The position numbers and the translations under genes are program-made. 64,000 bases of DNA from assembly GCA_024305405.1 (NCBI GenBank), contig JAKNDB010000054.1:186001-250000 (forward strand). The letters run 5' to 3'. Of the stretch, positions 12,152 through 36,969 are shown piece after piece. The stretch comes from Dirofilaria immitis. Taxonomy: Eukaryota; Nematoda; Chromadorea; Rhabditida; Onchocercidae. The stretch's first letter is position 1. Each line of letters opens with the position of its first letter. The notes under the pieces are model-generated. The model made no database searches. It saw nothing but the letters and a program-made list of their open reading frames with translations, and was not told where the DNA came from.

Positions 12152-12182
<31 letters not shown>

Positions 12183-15100
12183 AACAAGAACAGCGACAAC
12201 AACGACAGCGACAACAACAACAACAGCAGCTACAACAACGATCATCGCAAATTATTACAAAATTAAGGAAACAATGAATGATCAAATGGCACCATTTATG
12301 CCTGATACTTTGAGTAAGTCTCTCTTCATTTCCTTTTTTTTTTTTTCATTTTCATTTTATTCATTGAAAAATTAAGTGTGACTCATTATCATATTTTTAA
12401 TCAATTATTATCATTGATTACTTTCAGTGTTAATTATTGCTTAATGAAAGAAATGATAGAAATTAAATTGAACTGAGATATTTTAATTGTTGTATATTCC
12501 GACAAATTTAATATATATTTAAACATCACCAGTTAGCTTTTTTTTTTTTAATTCACACAGCTAAAATTCTACTACGTTCATTCATTCTTATCAATTAATA
12601 TTTATCGCCGAGATTAGTTGATAAAAAATGAATAGTAATCAGAATTGCTGAACTTTAATCAATGATTTTAGGACTCAGAAAATCCTAATCATTATCAGTC
12701 AATTTTTTTTTCTCCCCATATAACTAATATGTTGTGTTATGAATAAACAATATTTGATAAGTGAATGGATAACTGAAATAGCCGAATTGTAGTCTATTAT
12801 TCGAAGAGTTAAGCATCGTCAATATTTATATGTGTCTATATAAAAAAGAAAACGATAAGCATGGAGAGGACTAGTTGATATTTGAATCAATAATTCACGC
12901 TAATATTAAGCAATATCTTTGCTTAGAAAACTGATTGTTTCATTTTTATTTTTCAGAAACAGTCGATTCAGATGTTCTCGATTCTAGTCCATTTCAAGTA
13001 GGATTTGTAGAAGATTCCGATCATCATATGGTTTCACCCCTTTGAAATCTCACAATATCCGATTGAAGTAAAAGAAAGTAAAGATGCATTTCATCGACAA
13101 CTCACAAATAGGTATTTCTAGTTTTATATTATGAGCTTTTCCTCCCTTATCATCGTTAATGAAATTTATTTTTCCTTAGAAATATATGCTTTTTTTAAAT
13201 TTCGTATTTTCTATTTCAGATTAAAAGCTGTTTATCAAAGTGATATCGAAAAATTTTATTTTATTCAGCTGCTTGTGTCTTAACATTCTTTAAGAGTTAT
13301 TCGAAACTCTAAACATATGAACACCTTCTAAACAAGTATGAGATCGAATTAAGAATGTTTCTAGCTATTTTAGAGGCTAGCGGGGTTTGATGAATCTAAA
13401 CGAATGATTTGAATTTTTAAGGATTGATTTTGAAATTAAATTTTAGTCTTTATGATTAGTTTAGGACTACTTTTGATTTCGCATTGAAGAAGCAAAAAGC
13501 TAATGCCCGATGTTATCATAGAATATAAGCCATCTTTCTCGGTTTATGCGATATGAAAAAATTTATAAAAAAATATATATCCTTAGACAATATATATGCT
13601 AGGAACTATATGAATGAAGTAGATGACTTCTGTCAAGTTGCAACAATAACATTTTTCTGAATGATTATAATACGTTGATGAGATGATATTTTTAACGATA
13701 CAGTATATCACAAAAATCGCATAAATAATTAAAATCTATTTAATTTAAAAAGTTGTCAGCTGAATTTCCGTAGTTTGATTGGCTGGACGAGCTCCTTAGA
13801 GACATTGCATTTCCTTAGGTTGATAAAAAAAAAGTTAAAAGATTAGTTCTTATGCACTTGTTTTTAAAATTTTATTAACCGTTTGCTTTCTTTTCGCTGC
13901 CTTATTTCCATTTATTTCATACTTCTCAAGTTATTCGTTTCTAAAGAAGATTTTTATAGATATTTCTTGTTTAATCATTATTATACTAACAATAATAACA
14001 GCGAATGCCTTTGTTAACTAAATTTACAGGTGTCGACATTCTGGAAAATTGCGTCGACATTCCTTCCAGTGAGTCATAATTTGCTTGTTATTTTTATTCA
14101 GTTAGTATTGTCAGTAAATAGTACAACGAATGAATGCTTAAAAACTGATTATGCTTATGGCATTTCAATTGATCAGAAGTTCTACGAGACAAAAATTCAG
14201 AACTTTTGATTGTTCAGTGCAATCCATTTTACCATTGATTGTAAAAATGCATGCAGATATAATCGTACAGCAAGATATTTTCATAATTACTTCACTATTT
14301 TAATTATCATCTAAATTAACTTTTACTACAAACACTAATTGCTAATCTAATATTTATTTTATCGCATAATTTTATTAATTTGATTTTCTTATAATGTCTC
14401 AGATTAATATCATTTTGATCAATTGATAGAATTGGCAAAAATGATAAATCTAATATAAAGCATATCATTAAAATTTGCATGCATTTTATAAAAAAATTTG
14501 GGCAAATTTATTATTATCTTTACAAAAAGCAAATATTTGTTGATAAATTCATTTTACATTTAAATGAAAGTATTGATAACGTCATTATCTTTGCGAAATA
14601 GTACATATTAAAATATTAAAAAGAAAACAATATTGTAGATATATGAGTGGAACATTTTGTATTAACTGAAAGAATTATGCTCATATAAAATTTATTTTAA
14701 TCTAACCTTGTTATCTTTGTTTGTTAATCACCTAACAATCCCATGTATTTGCTTGTTGTTTGCCACTTTTTTTGCTTCCTTTTTATTCAAAAATTTGTTT
14801 ATAGATATTATTATCACTGTCAAATGCATTTTTTATTAAAAGTACCATGTTATGAATCAAAGTTTTGTATTTCTATCATTGAAATCTAAAATCAATGCTC
14901 AGGTCTTGTTGCAAAGTATTTTCTAAAACTTGGATGAAAAAAAAACAAGATAGTATACATTATGAACTAGGAGGATAAAAGCATGGAAGAATTCATTATT
15001 ATCATTAGTATTTGCATTTTCTGCTAAACAATCTGGCAAAAGAATCTGAGCCATTGAAATCTCACTATTTGAATTCTAAATTAGGAAGTGTAGCTAGCAT

Positions 15101-18100
15101 TATTTCTGATATGTGCTTTCTAATTATCATTATTGTTGTTTTTACTAATGTCATCTTTGCATTCTTTATTTCTTCATGAAATCAATATTCTATTATAAGC
15201 CAAGTAGATAAAGGATAGTGTCTTTATTTCTTGATTTATTTAAGTGGCAATTTTATTGCAACTTGTGCAACTTGTTTGTTAGTTGCTTAGACGAAGTTAA
15301 GTTGGATGTAAATTTTGAATATGAAAGGAAAAGTGATGAAATTAATTTTTAAATAGTATATAAAGCTTTATATGTATTATTTCTAACAGAAAACGAAAGA
15401 TCGAAATAATGATCTAATTTATATTTTATCTGCAGAGTTCGAATGGAATCAGCGCATCATGATGGTGATTCTTCACTCCTACATATCAATTCAGCTCTTG
15501 GACTGGATGATGATGTGGAATTTCGTTCTCGATCACCACAGCATGTAGAAATGTATACATTTCGAGATGCTGTCGATGTCAATTATCAGCGAATGGCAGT
15601 AACTGGAGAGGAGCTTTCTGGGGTCCATAAAAATTCCTCATTTCAATGTTTACTTATTAGTTGGAAGAATTTAAAAAAAATGAAACATAGAAAACAAAAA
15701 TTTGATAATTTACATATTTTTTTATAATACTAATTTTATCCCATTTATATCACTTCTTTGTCTTTCGATTATAATTGAATTATGAGTCATTGATGATTCT
15801 TTTTAAAAATCTTACCTCTTACATAAGTATCAAATATATTAATAGACGAAATATAACTCCTTACACTGCATCATTTATGATTAAAGGATAGAAATATTAA
15901 CTATTATTTGGTAGCGTACTAAGTTATAAAAACAAAGTAACATTGAGCTTCTATAGCATTAGATCATTATTCATTTTATTTTATGTATTATTCAAAGTGA
16001 AATGCTAAAATGTTGAAGATAAGCCCCCAAATTTATGACATGTCATTGTCGTGCTGGATATTTGCATTTCATTTAGTTTCATAATTATATTTAGAACATC
16101 TGATTTTCATTTAATTTCATTTCCAGGTTCCACTGGAAGATTTGAAAGAGTCAGCTCGCGAACTGACTGAAGCGCTAATGTTACGCAAAGAATATATGGA
16201 ACGCATTGGAAATCAATTTCCTTAACGACCAAAAACTTCCTATCCGGCCATTATCCAAAAATTTGCCAAAATGTCGACGAAAAACATCGAAATAAGTAAT
16301 GTGTTTTTTCTTTAATTTTTTTAAATCTGAGACGCATTGCTGTTTTAATAATATATCATCTAATTTTATAAGATTATCTTAAATTGGAAGAATTACTATC
16401 TGGGTTCTTTTCAGCTCCAATTTTTTTAGCTTTATTCTGATAGTTGTATGTTATAAAAAAGTTCCGCAATTCCTTTAAATCAGCTGATTATGGATAATTA
16501 TTTAAAATTGCTATATCTCATTCCACATTTCAGCAATCGTAATGACATTCACGGATACAGAAAAACTTAACATTTCCCTGTCATTTTTTTATAAACACTT
16601 CATATCTGCCAATCATTTAATTCGTTATTTAATTTCTTCTTTTTTTTCTTTTTATTTTTAAAAAATAATCATTCTATTATTTTCAATGCATCACAGTTTA
16701 TGCTATCGTAATCAACTGCAAAATTCAGCTGGGATTTTATGTAGGTTTTTTCAATTCATCAAAATTTTAGTTTTTTATTTCCTCTTCTTTCCTTTTTTTA
16801 TTTTGGTACTGTTTCTAATTTCCTTTTTCTTTGCAATATAGTTAAAAATATATCTAAATTTCCTAGTTAGTGGTTATGCATTATTGTTACTATCCTATAT
16901 TATTTTTATTATAATTGGTGTTTTCTTGCTATTAGTATTACTAGTATTATTAAATTTTAGAAGAAATTTTAAAATTTTAATTGGACTTCCGTAAAAGAAT
17001 GAATAATTTGTCATCATATCGCGTGAAGAAATATCAATTTCTATTTCTTCTTTGCAAGTTTTAAGAATCTTCACATGACGTCACAAAAGGTGCAATATCA
17101 GCAACACTGGACAAGAAGTCACATTCGGAAGGTAATCAATATAAATGATTTAGGTTAGAATAAAAGAAAAGTAGATATTAGCTAATTACTAGTCATTTAA
17201 GGAAGTAACAGCATGATTGGGTTTCTTTGTCTTTTTTCGGCTAACATGTAAAATTTTACTTTTTCGAACATGGCAAGTGATTTCATATTGGAAAGTTTTT
17301 TTGAAAATTTTAAATGGAATTTTCCGATTTTATCTATCCATTAATATATCTTTAGATATAGCTTTAACATCATTTCGTAAAGAATAAAATATTAAGTATG
17401 ATTTGAAGATAAGAACGAAACTTGCCATGTATTTAAATATTAAACAGTGGAATTTTCTAAATTTATATTCATTTAAATTATATCGTAATGGATAATTTCA
17501 TAATGGATAATTTTTTGATGGAAGAATATTTTGAAAAATATTTTCAAATTAGTTCTTTGCGGTTAATTTTAGCAATTTTTTTCATTGATCATTTTTCAAT
17601 TTTTTCTTTTTTTCAGTTCATTTTCTTTTCTTTTGAATTTGAAAATATTTTAAATTCTTCAGCTTATTTAGTTCATGAAATGTTTTTAATTTGTTCTCAC
17701 CTAAATGTTTGATCATTTAGTGCAGTGCATTTCAAAAAGTAATATAATTTTAGCTGCGTACAACTTCTTATGTTCAATTTCAAAGAAAAACTGGCAATAT
17801 TAGCAAGTAATAGTGAATCTTGACCTTATTATTTGTAGTTGCTGCTGGCTAAGCTTGATTTGGATCTTTAAGAATATGTATATCATATCATATATATCTC
17901 ACTATTGGTTAAATACTGTAGGAGAACCGATTGATAAATTAGAAAATCAATGAAAAAAATGCATAAAAATGTAACGATATGCAAAAATGCGAAAATTTGA
18001 TCGGATATGATCAGTGATGTTTCATTTAATTTTTATTAACAGTTTGTATATAATTTTATTTTTTCCCCTTTGAATTGCATTTCTGTAGATGTATCATTCT

Positions 18101-21100
18101 GAAAATAATAGATAGTTTTTTGAATTGTTCAGATGTCCAAATGAAGCATTCTATTTATATTCAAATTTAACTGAAACGTTTAATAGCAATAATTATAAAA
18201 ACTTCTAACAGTCATTTCTAATATGCGAAATGTTTGGTTAATAATATTTTAATTATTTTTGTTTTAAAAATTATTTTTTAGAGTATAATTTAACGTATTC
18301 TATGCATATATTACTCATTTGGACATTGAAATTAGATAAAATTCTATTTCCTGCTTGCATGCTTTTAATTTTGATTATTTCAACTAATGTAAGTTAAAAA
18401 TATATTCTGATTTATTGAATAAATTTTACTTTTCAGCTGCACAAACATCATATAATCCACCTTTACCACCAGAAGATCATTGGGGTTTGAATATACCATT
18501 ACCAAAATATGAAAACCAATATACATTAAAACGAAATCACGGCCTGGTGAGTTGCTTTTTCTTTTACTAAATATTATTTCGTTCACTGAGATGAAATAAT
18601 GAATATATTAAATTGAATAATTAAAGCTATCAAAGTGTAAACTAACCCGTTAGCAAAAAAGTGATAATTAGCAAAAAAAATGATAATACCGAATTCTTTT
18701 GCTACTTTGACATTTATTTAAATACGAACTTGTTGAGTGTTTACACGTAATATTTATGAATTTGAGCCTCAACTTTAACATTTCATCTATTATTTTCAGT
18801 TTTTTTCGTCATGCTCAACTTCTTTATCCATACAATTTCTTAACTTGATCAAGCAAGAAATTTTGTGTAAATTTTTAAATCTTAGAAGATTTGAGCATGT
18901 GATTAACATTGATATTTGAATTATTAGAGTATTATTAGTAATAGGTTAAATACCTTTTTGTTGTTAAGTAATGTTTTCATTTTCAAAAATCTTATAATTT
19001 TAAAAAATTATTTTGAAATTTAATTGTTTACAGTACTTTTATGCTTAGTTGCCATTAGACTTGATTGACTGATGAAAAAAATTTTTTCATTTCGTCGTTA
19101 AATTTTTTAAATTTTGGCGGTAATGTTTGGATAATAAGGATAGCTCTTTTTAATATTACTTATCATGAAATAATCCGTTTGTTTAGATTTGATTAATAAA
19201 TTCATTTCAAAAAAATCCCAATAACTTCAGGAACAAATAAAGTTCTATTTTCATTATTTTAAATGCAAAGAAATTTTATTTGATTAATTGTACATATATG
19301 AAACAGTGAATAAAAAGAAAAAAGGATTTGCAGATTGAAATTCTAGATGAAAATGGAAAAATACCAGATGAATTTCAACATGCCTACATTTCAAAGAGAA
19401 ATTTTACGAGATTTGGAAAGGCTTTCAGTAATGATTGCAAATGGACCGCTGTAAGTGATAATTAATCTCTTTTTCATTCAGAAAAGGAATTTTTGTTTTT
19501 GCTTTTTGCAGAAAATCCTCAATAGACCCACTTTTGTAGCACTGGAAATATTCCATTATCATGCTGAGCCTAATAAGTTAAGGAATGAAAAATATCGATT
19601 AACTTCTTTGATGGATTGATCCATTTAAAAGATTTAGTGCATGTGATATTCTGTATTTCTAGAATAAAACTAGAAACGCCATAGTTGAAAGACTCGAAGA
19701 TGTATAAATTGAAACGATTTTATAAGAGGCATTGCTTGCTTCTGTTATAAAAAGTAATCATTTTTAGGAAAAGCTTTTGTTATCGACGACTTTGCTTCTT
19801 GCAAAATAAATTCCAATTGCACACATTGATGAATGAGCTTCGAGAGCAGCATGAGCAGAAATCTGCGCCACATCGCGATTTTTATAATATTAGAAAAGTA
19901 GGCCTTTAGATTATAGTATCACAAACATATAAACTAATAATGTTTACTTTTTTAATTCAAATAATAAATTTAATTGATAAAAATTGCAGGTTGATACTCA
20001 CATCCATGCTGCCAGTTCAATGAACCAAAAACATCTGCTACGTTTTATTAAAAAAGATGAAAACGGAAAAGGATACTGTGGTTTTGGAAAGGGTTCATTC
20101 ATTTTTGCTTCTAGTTTTTTTGTAATATATTGATGATATGAACTTCGTCAGTACTTAGAAAGTTTCAATTTGAGATTAACTTAGAGATAGTTAAATTTTT
20201 AGACTTGGAGTAGAAGTGAGATATAGAAGTTCAATGCTTCATTTTGATCTTGAACAGCAATTTTTTTTTCAGAATGGCATGAAAATCACTTTGGAACAAG
20301 TTTTTGAAGGTGTGCTTTTTTGGAATTCTTTGGATCATATTCATTTTCAGCATCTTACATTTTTATTTGTCATAAATTTGGCCATTTGTTTAATAAATCA
20401 ATCTATATATTTCGTTCATCATTAAAATTAGAATATGCCAATGTTTACTTTTTTTCTTTTTATGATCTCTTTTTTCGGTTTAATTCTTTCCTTTTGTTCT
20501 TTCATTTATGCTTTTTAAGAGATTTATGTTTCATTCCTCATCTTTAACATGGTATTAATTAAAGCATTTTAACAGAATTGGCAGAAATTCAGCATATACG
20601 TACTTAATTTTTCTTCTCAGGTCTTGGTATCAGTGCTTATGATCTATCAGTTGATATGTTGGATGTCCATGCCGATCGGAATACTTTCCATCGTTTTGAT
20701 AAATTTAACACTAAATATAATCCAGTTGGTGAGAGTACGTTGCGTGAAATTTTCATCAAGACTGATAATTACGTTGGAGGAAAATATTTTGCTGATGTTT
20801 TAAAAGTAAGACTTTTTTTTCGCTAAACCCTGTTCAAATCTCGAGAATTTTTCCTCATATATCTTGTGATTTCTGAAATTTGTTTTGGCTTTATCAACTT
20901 TAGGGTTTTTTGATTTAATTTTTTAGATAATTTCTTTACTTAGTTTTAATGTCAATTTTTTAATCTATGAAAACATGAATAGAGCTTCATCGTTTCAGGA
21001 AGTTTTGTCCGATTTGGAAGATAGTAAGTATCAACATGCTGAACCGCGTCTATCGATCTATGGGCACAATAAAGAAGAATGGGATAAGTTAGCCAAATGG

Positions 21101-23053
21101 GCTATTGCAAATGATGTTTATTCAGTGAATGCACGATGGTTGATTCAGATACCTCGTCTATAGTTTGCTTTTATTTATTTTCGTTTATTTTTTTGTAAAA
21201 GCCAAGCAAAGAAAATGTTTTATTAATTTTGAGAAATATAACTTTACATATTTAATTATTTTTTTAATGAACAAAGAAATAAATATGCAAGAAATAAATT
21301 TCAAAAGTCTTGACCATGCCTTCTTATGTGTCTTTTGATTTTTACAAATTTCTGATTGAGTTTTTGATGTGCAATATGATTTAGCGATGTTTATCGTTCG
21401 AAGAAAATGGTGAAAAATTTCGATGAAATGCTGGATAATATCTTTACACCACTCTTTGAAGTGACAAATGATCCAGAATCACATCCAGATCTTTTCCGAT
21501 TTCTACAGCAAATTTCCGGTATCGATTCTGTCGACGATGAAAGCAAAGTAGAACATGTAAAGTGAGTAATAAATAAAAAAGTGGGTCACTTCCGCTGAAT
21601 AGTAAAATTAAAGATAATGGTAATTATGTTTTAAAAAATGTTTTTGTCATGAGATGGGAGTGGTACTCGCAATGGATACGAAAATTAGTAATCTGAATTT
21701 AAATTAACATAATGAAATTCAATAATAAAAGATTGAAATGCTTCTTATGTTGCAGTTTGATCGTTCAACACCGGAACCAGAGGATTACCGGGATGCTGAA
21801 AATCCATCATATGATTATTATTTATTTTATATGTTTGCGAATTTGGTAGCACTTAATGCACTAAGACGGTGAACATATTTTTCTTTTCGAATCCCGAAAC
21901 ATTTTATTTTTCATTCCTTTTTCTCTTTTTCTCTCTCCCTCTTTTTCTTTCGTTGCGATATTGAATTACGTTTGCTTAGTTATTAGAACTTTCATACTTA
22001 AGCTTTTTATAGCTGAAATTGCTAAGATAATTTAAGCTTTAACCGAAGAGATATTTCAGAAAACGTGGCTTGAATACGTTCTCGTTACGACCGCATTGTG
22101 GTGAAGCCGGACTTGTTAGTCATCTTGTCACCGGCTATCTGACATCTGAGAGCATTGCACATGGCTTAGTGCTTCGCAAAGTTTGCCATTAATTCATTAT
22201 TTATCATTAAGTTTTGAAATTTAAGATTGATATTTATCCATAATTCATATTTTTTCTTATCTTCAGGTGCCAGTTTTGCAGTACTTATTTTATTTATCTC
22301 AAATTGGAATTGCAATGTCACCACTTAGTAACAATTCCTTGTTCATCAGTTATCACCGAAATCCATTACCAGAATTTCATATGAAAGGATTAAACGTATC
22401 GCTATCAACTGATGATCCCTTACAATTTCATTTCACCAAGGCAAATTTATTTCCTGTTTCATATTTATTTTATAATTTTATTAATTCTTGAAATGACTGA
22501 AATTTTCGAGAATCTAACAAAGATAATACTAAATTGTAATCTTTATCCTCCGAGATAGCTCCGAATAATATTACAAAAGGAACTTTCATCATTGATTTAG
22601 GAAGCGCTAATGGAAGAATATAGCATTGCCGCACAAGTTTGGAAGCTTAGCAGCTGTGATATGTGTGAATTAGCTCGAAATAGTGTGCTACAAAGCGGTT
22701 TTGAAGATAAGGCAAGTTTGTCATTAGAAATATTTCTATAGTTATTTTTTTTATAGTGGAAGTTTTTAATATATGATGTATGATCTATAATTTATATCAT
22801 ATTCCTGATCATTTTTTGAAATAAATTTCAGGTCAAAGTACATTGGTTAGGACCAAATTACAATGAAGAAGGAGTACTAGGAAATGACATTTCACGTACT
22901 AATGTTCCTGATATTCGTGTATCGTTTCGTCATGAAACATTAGTAGATGAGTTGTGCAATTTATTTCGAACATGTAATATTTACCGTGTAGAAAATGATA
23001 ATAATGATGATGAAGATAATGATGACGATGATGATCGTGGTCTGGAAATGTAA
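11987..23053 (+). CDS. AMP deaminase (AMPD)
   Basis: Converts AMP to IMP plus ammonia in the purine nucleotide cycle; cytosolic. Exons: 11987 (or ATG 12274)-12313, 12957-13111, 14030-14068, 15436-15622, 16127-16295, 17102-17131, 18437-18546, 19334-19450, 19768-19897, 19990-20092, 20273-20309, 20621-20805, 20999-21162, 21385-21556, 21756-21868, 22060-22180, 22267-22440, 22601-22711 and 22832-23053 (TAA), about 790 residues from 12274. The catalytic half is plainly conserved: [17 protein letters not shown] (metal ligands HxH, near residue 330), [41 protein letters not shown], and [13 protein letters not shown] (near 670). The N-terminal part is variable, with a Gln-rich tract and a basic Ser microexon, as expected for a regulatory region. 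The C-terminus ends in an Asp-rich tail. The frame is interrupted by single-base length changes at about 12259, 13037, 16222, 16257, 19373 and 20050, while splice phases and homology continue across them. Introns after 22440 and 22711 use GC donors. A poly(A) signal is at 23315-23320. Confidence 0.93.
14030..14068 (+). other. 39-nt AMP deaminase microexon encoding an RHS..RRHSF motif
   Basis: Bounded by TTTACAG and GTGAGT. It enters in phase 2 from the exon ending 13111 and leaves in phase 2 into 15436, so it keeps frame. It encodes [21 protein letters not shown] occurs twice, giving RHS twice. R-R-H-S is a basophilic kinase type of site; its use is inference. Confidence 0.6.
22441..22600 (+). 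other. GC-AG intron in AMP deaminase
   Basis: The conserved [13 protein letters not shown] ends at 22440 and the next conserved block [10 protein letters not shown] starts at 22601 after TTTAG. The only donor that fits is AAG|GCAAAT, so this is a GC-AG intron. Confidence 0.8.
22712..22831 (+). other. Second consecutive GC-AG intron in AMP deaminase
   Basis: Conserved LQSGFEDK ends at 22711 and [10 protein letters not shown] resumes at 22832. The donor is AAG|GCAAGT, the classic GC donor context, with acceptor TTTCAG. Confidence 0.85.
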
Positions 23054-25103
23054 TTTTTCTTTGGACTGTATTTAAAATCTTAATACTAAATGCGGGTTCC
23101 AAATGATTTATTAGATACCAATTACTTAATAATATTTTCAGAATAACTTGAGAAATGAAGAAATTTAAGAAATAATATATGTATTGCTTATGGAAAAGAA
23201 AGAAATGATTAGAAAAGTAAAATTTTCCAACCATCATTAATTTTGTACAAAAGAATGTATTTGATGTTCTTTCACCTTTGTATGATAGTTCCAATTTTTT
23301 TCTTACTTTTTAGCAATAAAACAAAAATTAATTTATGATCTTATTATTACAGTCGTGCTATTACATTTTTTCATAACATATTTTAAATCAGGTACATATT
23401 TCATAGTAAAAAATCCTTTCCATCCTTATGATATGCTTACATAAGATATCAAAATTCTGAGGTTTCATCGCTCTTCTCTTATCCGAAGTTGAGATTAATT
23501 TTAAAGCAAAAGTTAGGCGCCACTATGATAATATCTTTTCGTACAATTTAAATGAAAATTTTCAGGAAAATACCACATCCAATTTCGCTGTAAACTTTTT
23601 TAAATTTTAAGTAATATTTTTAATAAAATCATATTTATTACTTTGTATTTCCTAAAAGTTGTTAACTGCAGACTTCTTAGCTCACATGCTGTTTGTAATG
23701 TTTTTTATTCTGAACTATTATCGATTTTATCGACAAAGCATAAATATATAATTCATAGACTTTTCTTGCACTTATAATGATTGCAGTAATTTTGCGCACA
23801 CTTCATGTTTTCTAGTTGGAGCATACGTTTTTATTAAAAAATCTAAAATGATTTACAGTCAAAAAAGAAAGAATATTTTAGCTAAAATATCGAAATATGA
23901 AATGAAATAAAAGCATATCGCTATTTTAAATTTAATTTGTAAAATTCCTTTAGATTAATAATGAAGTTTTTGATCTGAACTTTTCTGTTATTAATTTAGC
24001 TGTCGTCGATTTTTTCTTTTTGCATTTGCATGACAATATATATTTCTGTTAATTTATATCAAAAAATTTTCAGGGAACACAATATGTGTTTTCAACAGAA
24101 TGATGCAATTAAATGAATAGTTGTCATATGAGGAGAAACATATTTCAAATAAATAAAACAAGCAAGTTTAGATGATAATAATAGTTGACAGGCAGTTGAA
24201 TAGATTGCGTTCTAGAAATTTTTGCTGAATTTTGAAAATTCGAATTTCAAAACGCATATAAAACTTCGTGCGATCATTTAGAGATATTCCGTTACAAATT
24301 TATTCTTTCATTCTGAAATGATAAGGAATTTTCAATAAGGTACAGTGAGAAAAACGAAAAAAAGTGATAGATATTGAAAGAGAAACAAAAATGAGCATGA
24401 TAACAGATCCAATAAAATAAAAATATGAAATTAAATTAGCACCGATCGTTGAAAAACATAAAGAGAGAATATTGAACAATATCTCATAGTTAACAAAACT
24501 AACGATTAAGTGAATAAAAGATAATAAATAGAGCTTATCTTTTTCTTTAATTCCAATAAATTTTAAAAGGAGAAAAAATTTAATTTTAACATATAATCAC
24601 AATTAGAAAGCATACAATAAAAATTATTTTAATAAAAAAACTAAATGGCCAAAAAAAGTAATTCTTGCAATTATTATGCAGAAAATGTTCAATCCTTCCA
24701 ATTCCTCTCTCTCTCTCTCTCTCTCTCTCTACAATTTCTACTATTTTCTCCTTTAATTTGTGGAAATTTTTTTTCTCTTGGATTACTAAAACAAATCATT
24801 GTCAATGTTTTCTAATTTTTTAAAAAACTTGGATCAACAACACATATACAGACACCTATTCTCCTAATTCCAAATGGAAATATACAAAATAGCCATAAAG
24901 CCATCTATAATTGAATTTATTTATTCATTAAAAGCATGAATCTGATCATCATGCATGAAAAACATAACATTCATAAGAAGAACAGCGGGATTATTCCTAA
25001 ATTAACATAAATTGAAAATTAACATAATTACATGTTTACGCTTTATTTATTGGGATCAGCAGTTAATACTTCAATTCAGCTTATACGTTGCAACAAGAGA
25101 TCT
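23054..25103. other. Convergent intergenic region, AMPD to GCK-1
   Basis: 3' UTRs of the two convergent genes. It contains the AMPD poly(A) signal at 23315-23320 and a (CT)n microsatellite at 24704-24730. No other gene was seen. Confidence 0.6.
24704..24730. repeat. (CT)n microsatellite
   Basis: Uninterrupted CT dinucleotide run of about 13 units. Confidence 0.9.

Positions 25104-36969
<11,866 letters not shown>

Noticed and set aside
21541..21760. A further frameshift at the AMP deaminase exon ending near 21558
   Set aside because: Using the donor CAT|GTAAAG at 21557 joins VEH to [11 protein letters not shown] in frame, so no indel is needed.
11987..23053. AMP deaminase as a pseudogene
   Set aside because: Frame breaks are single-base homopolymer changes; all splice sites and catalytic motifs are intact, which fits sequence error better than decay.
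22899..23294. Minus-strand 131-codon ORF rich in His
   Set aside because: Antisense of the last AMP deaminase exon (its Asp-rich tail gives the His run).
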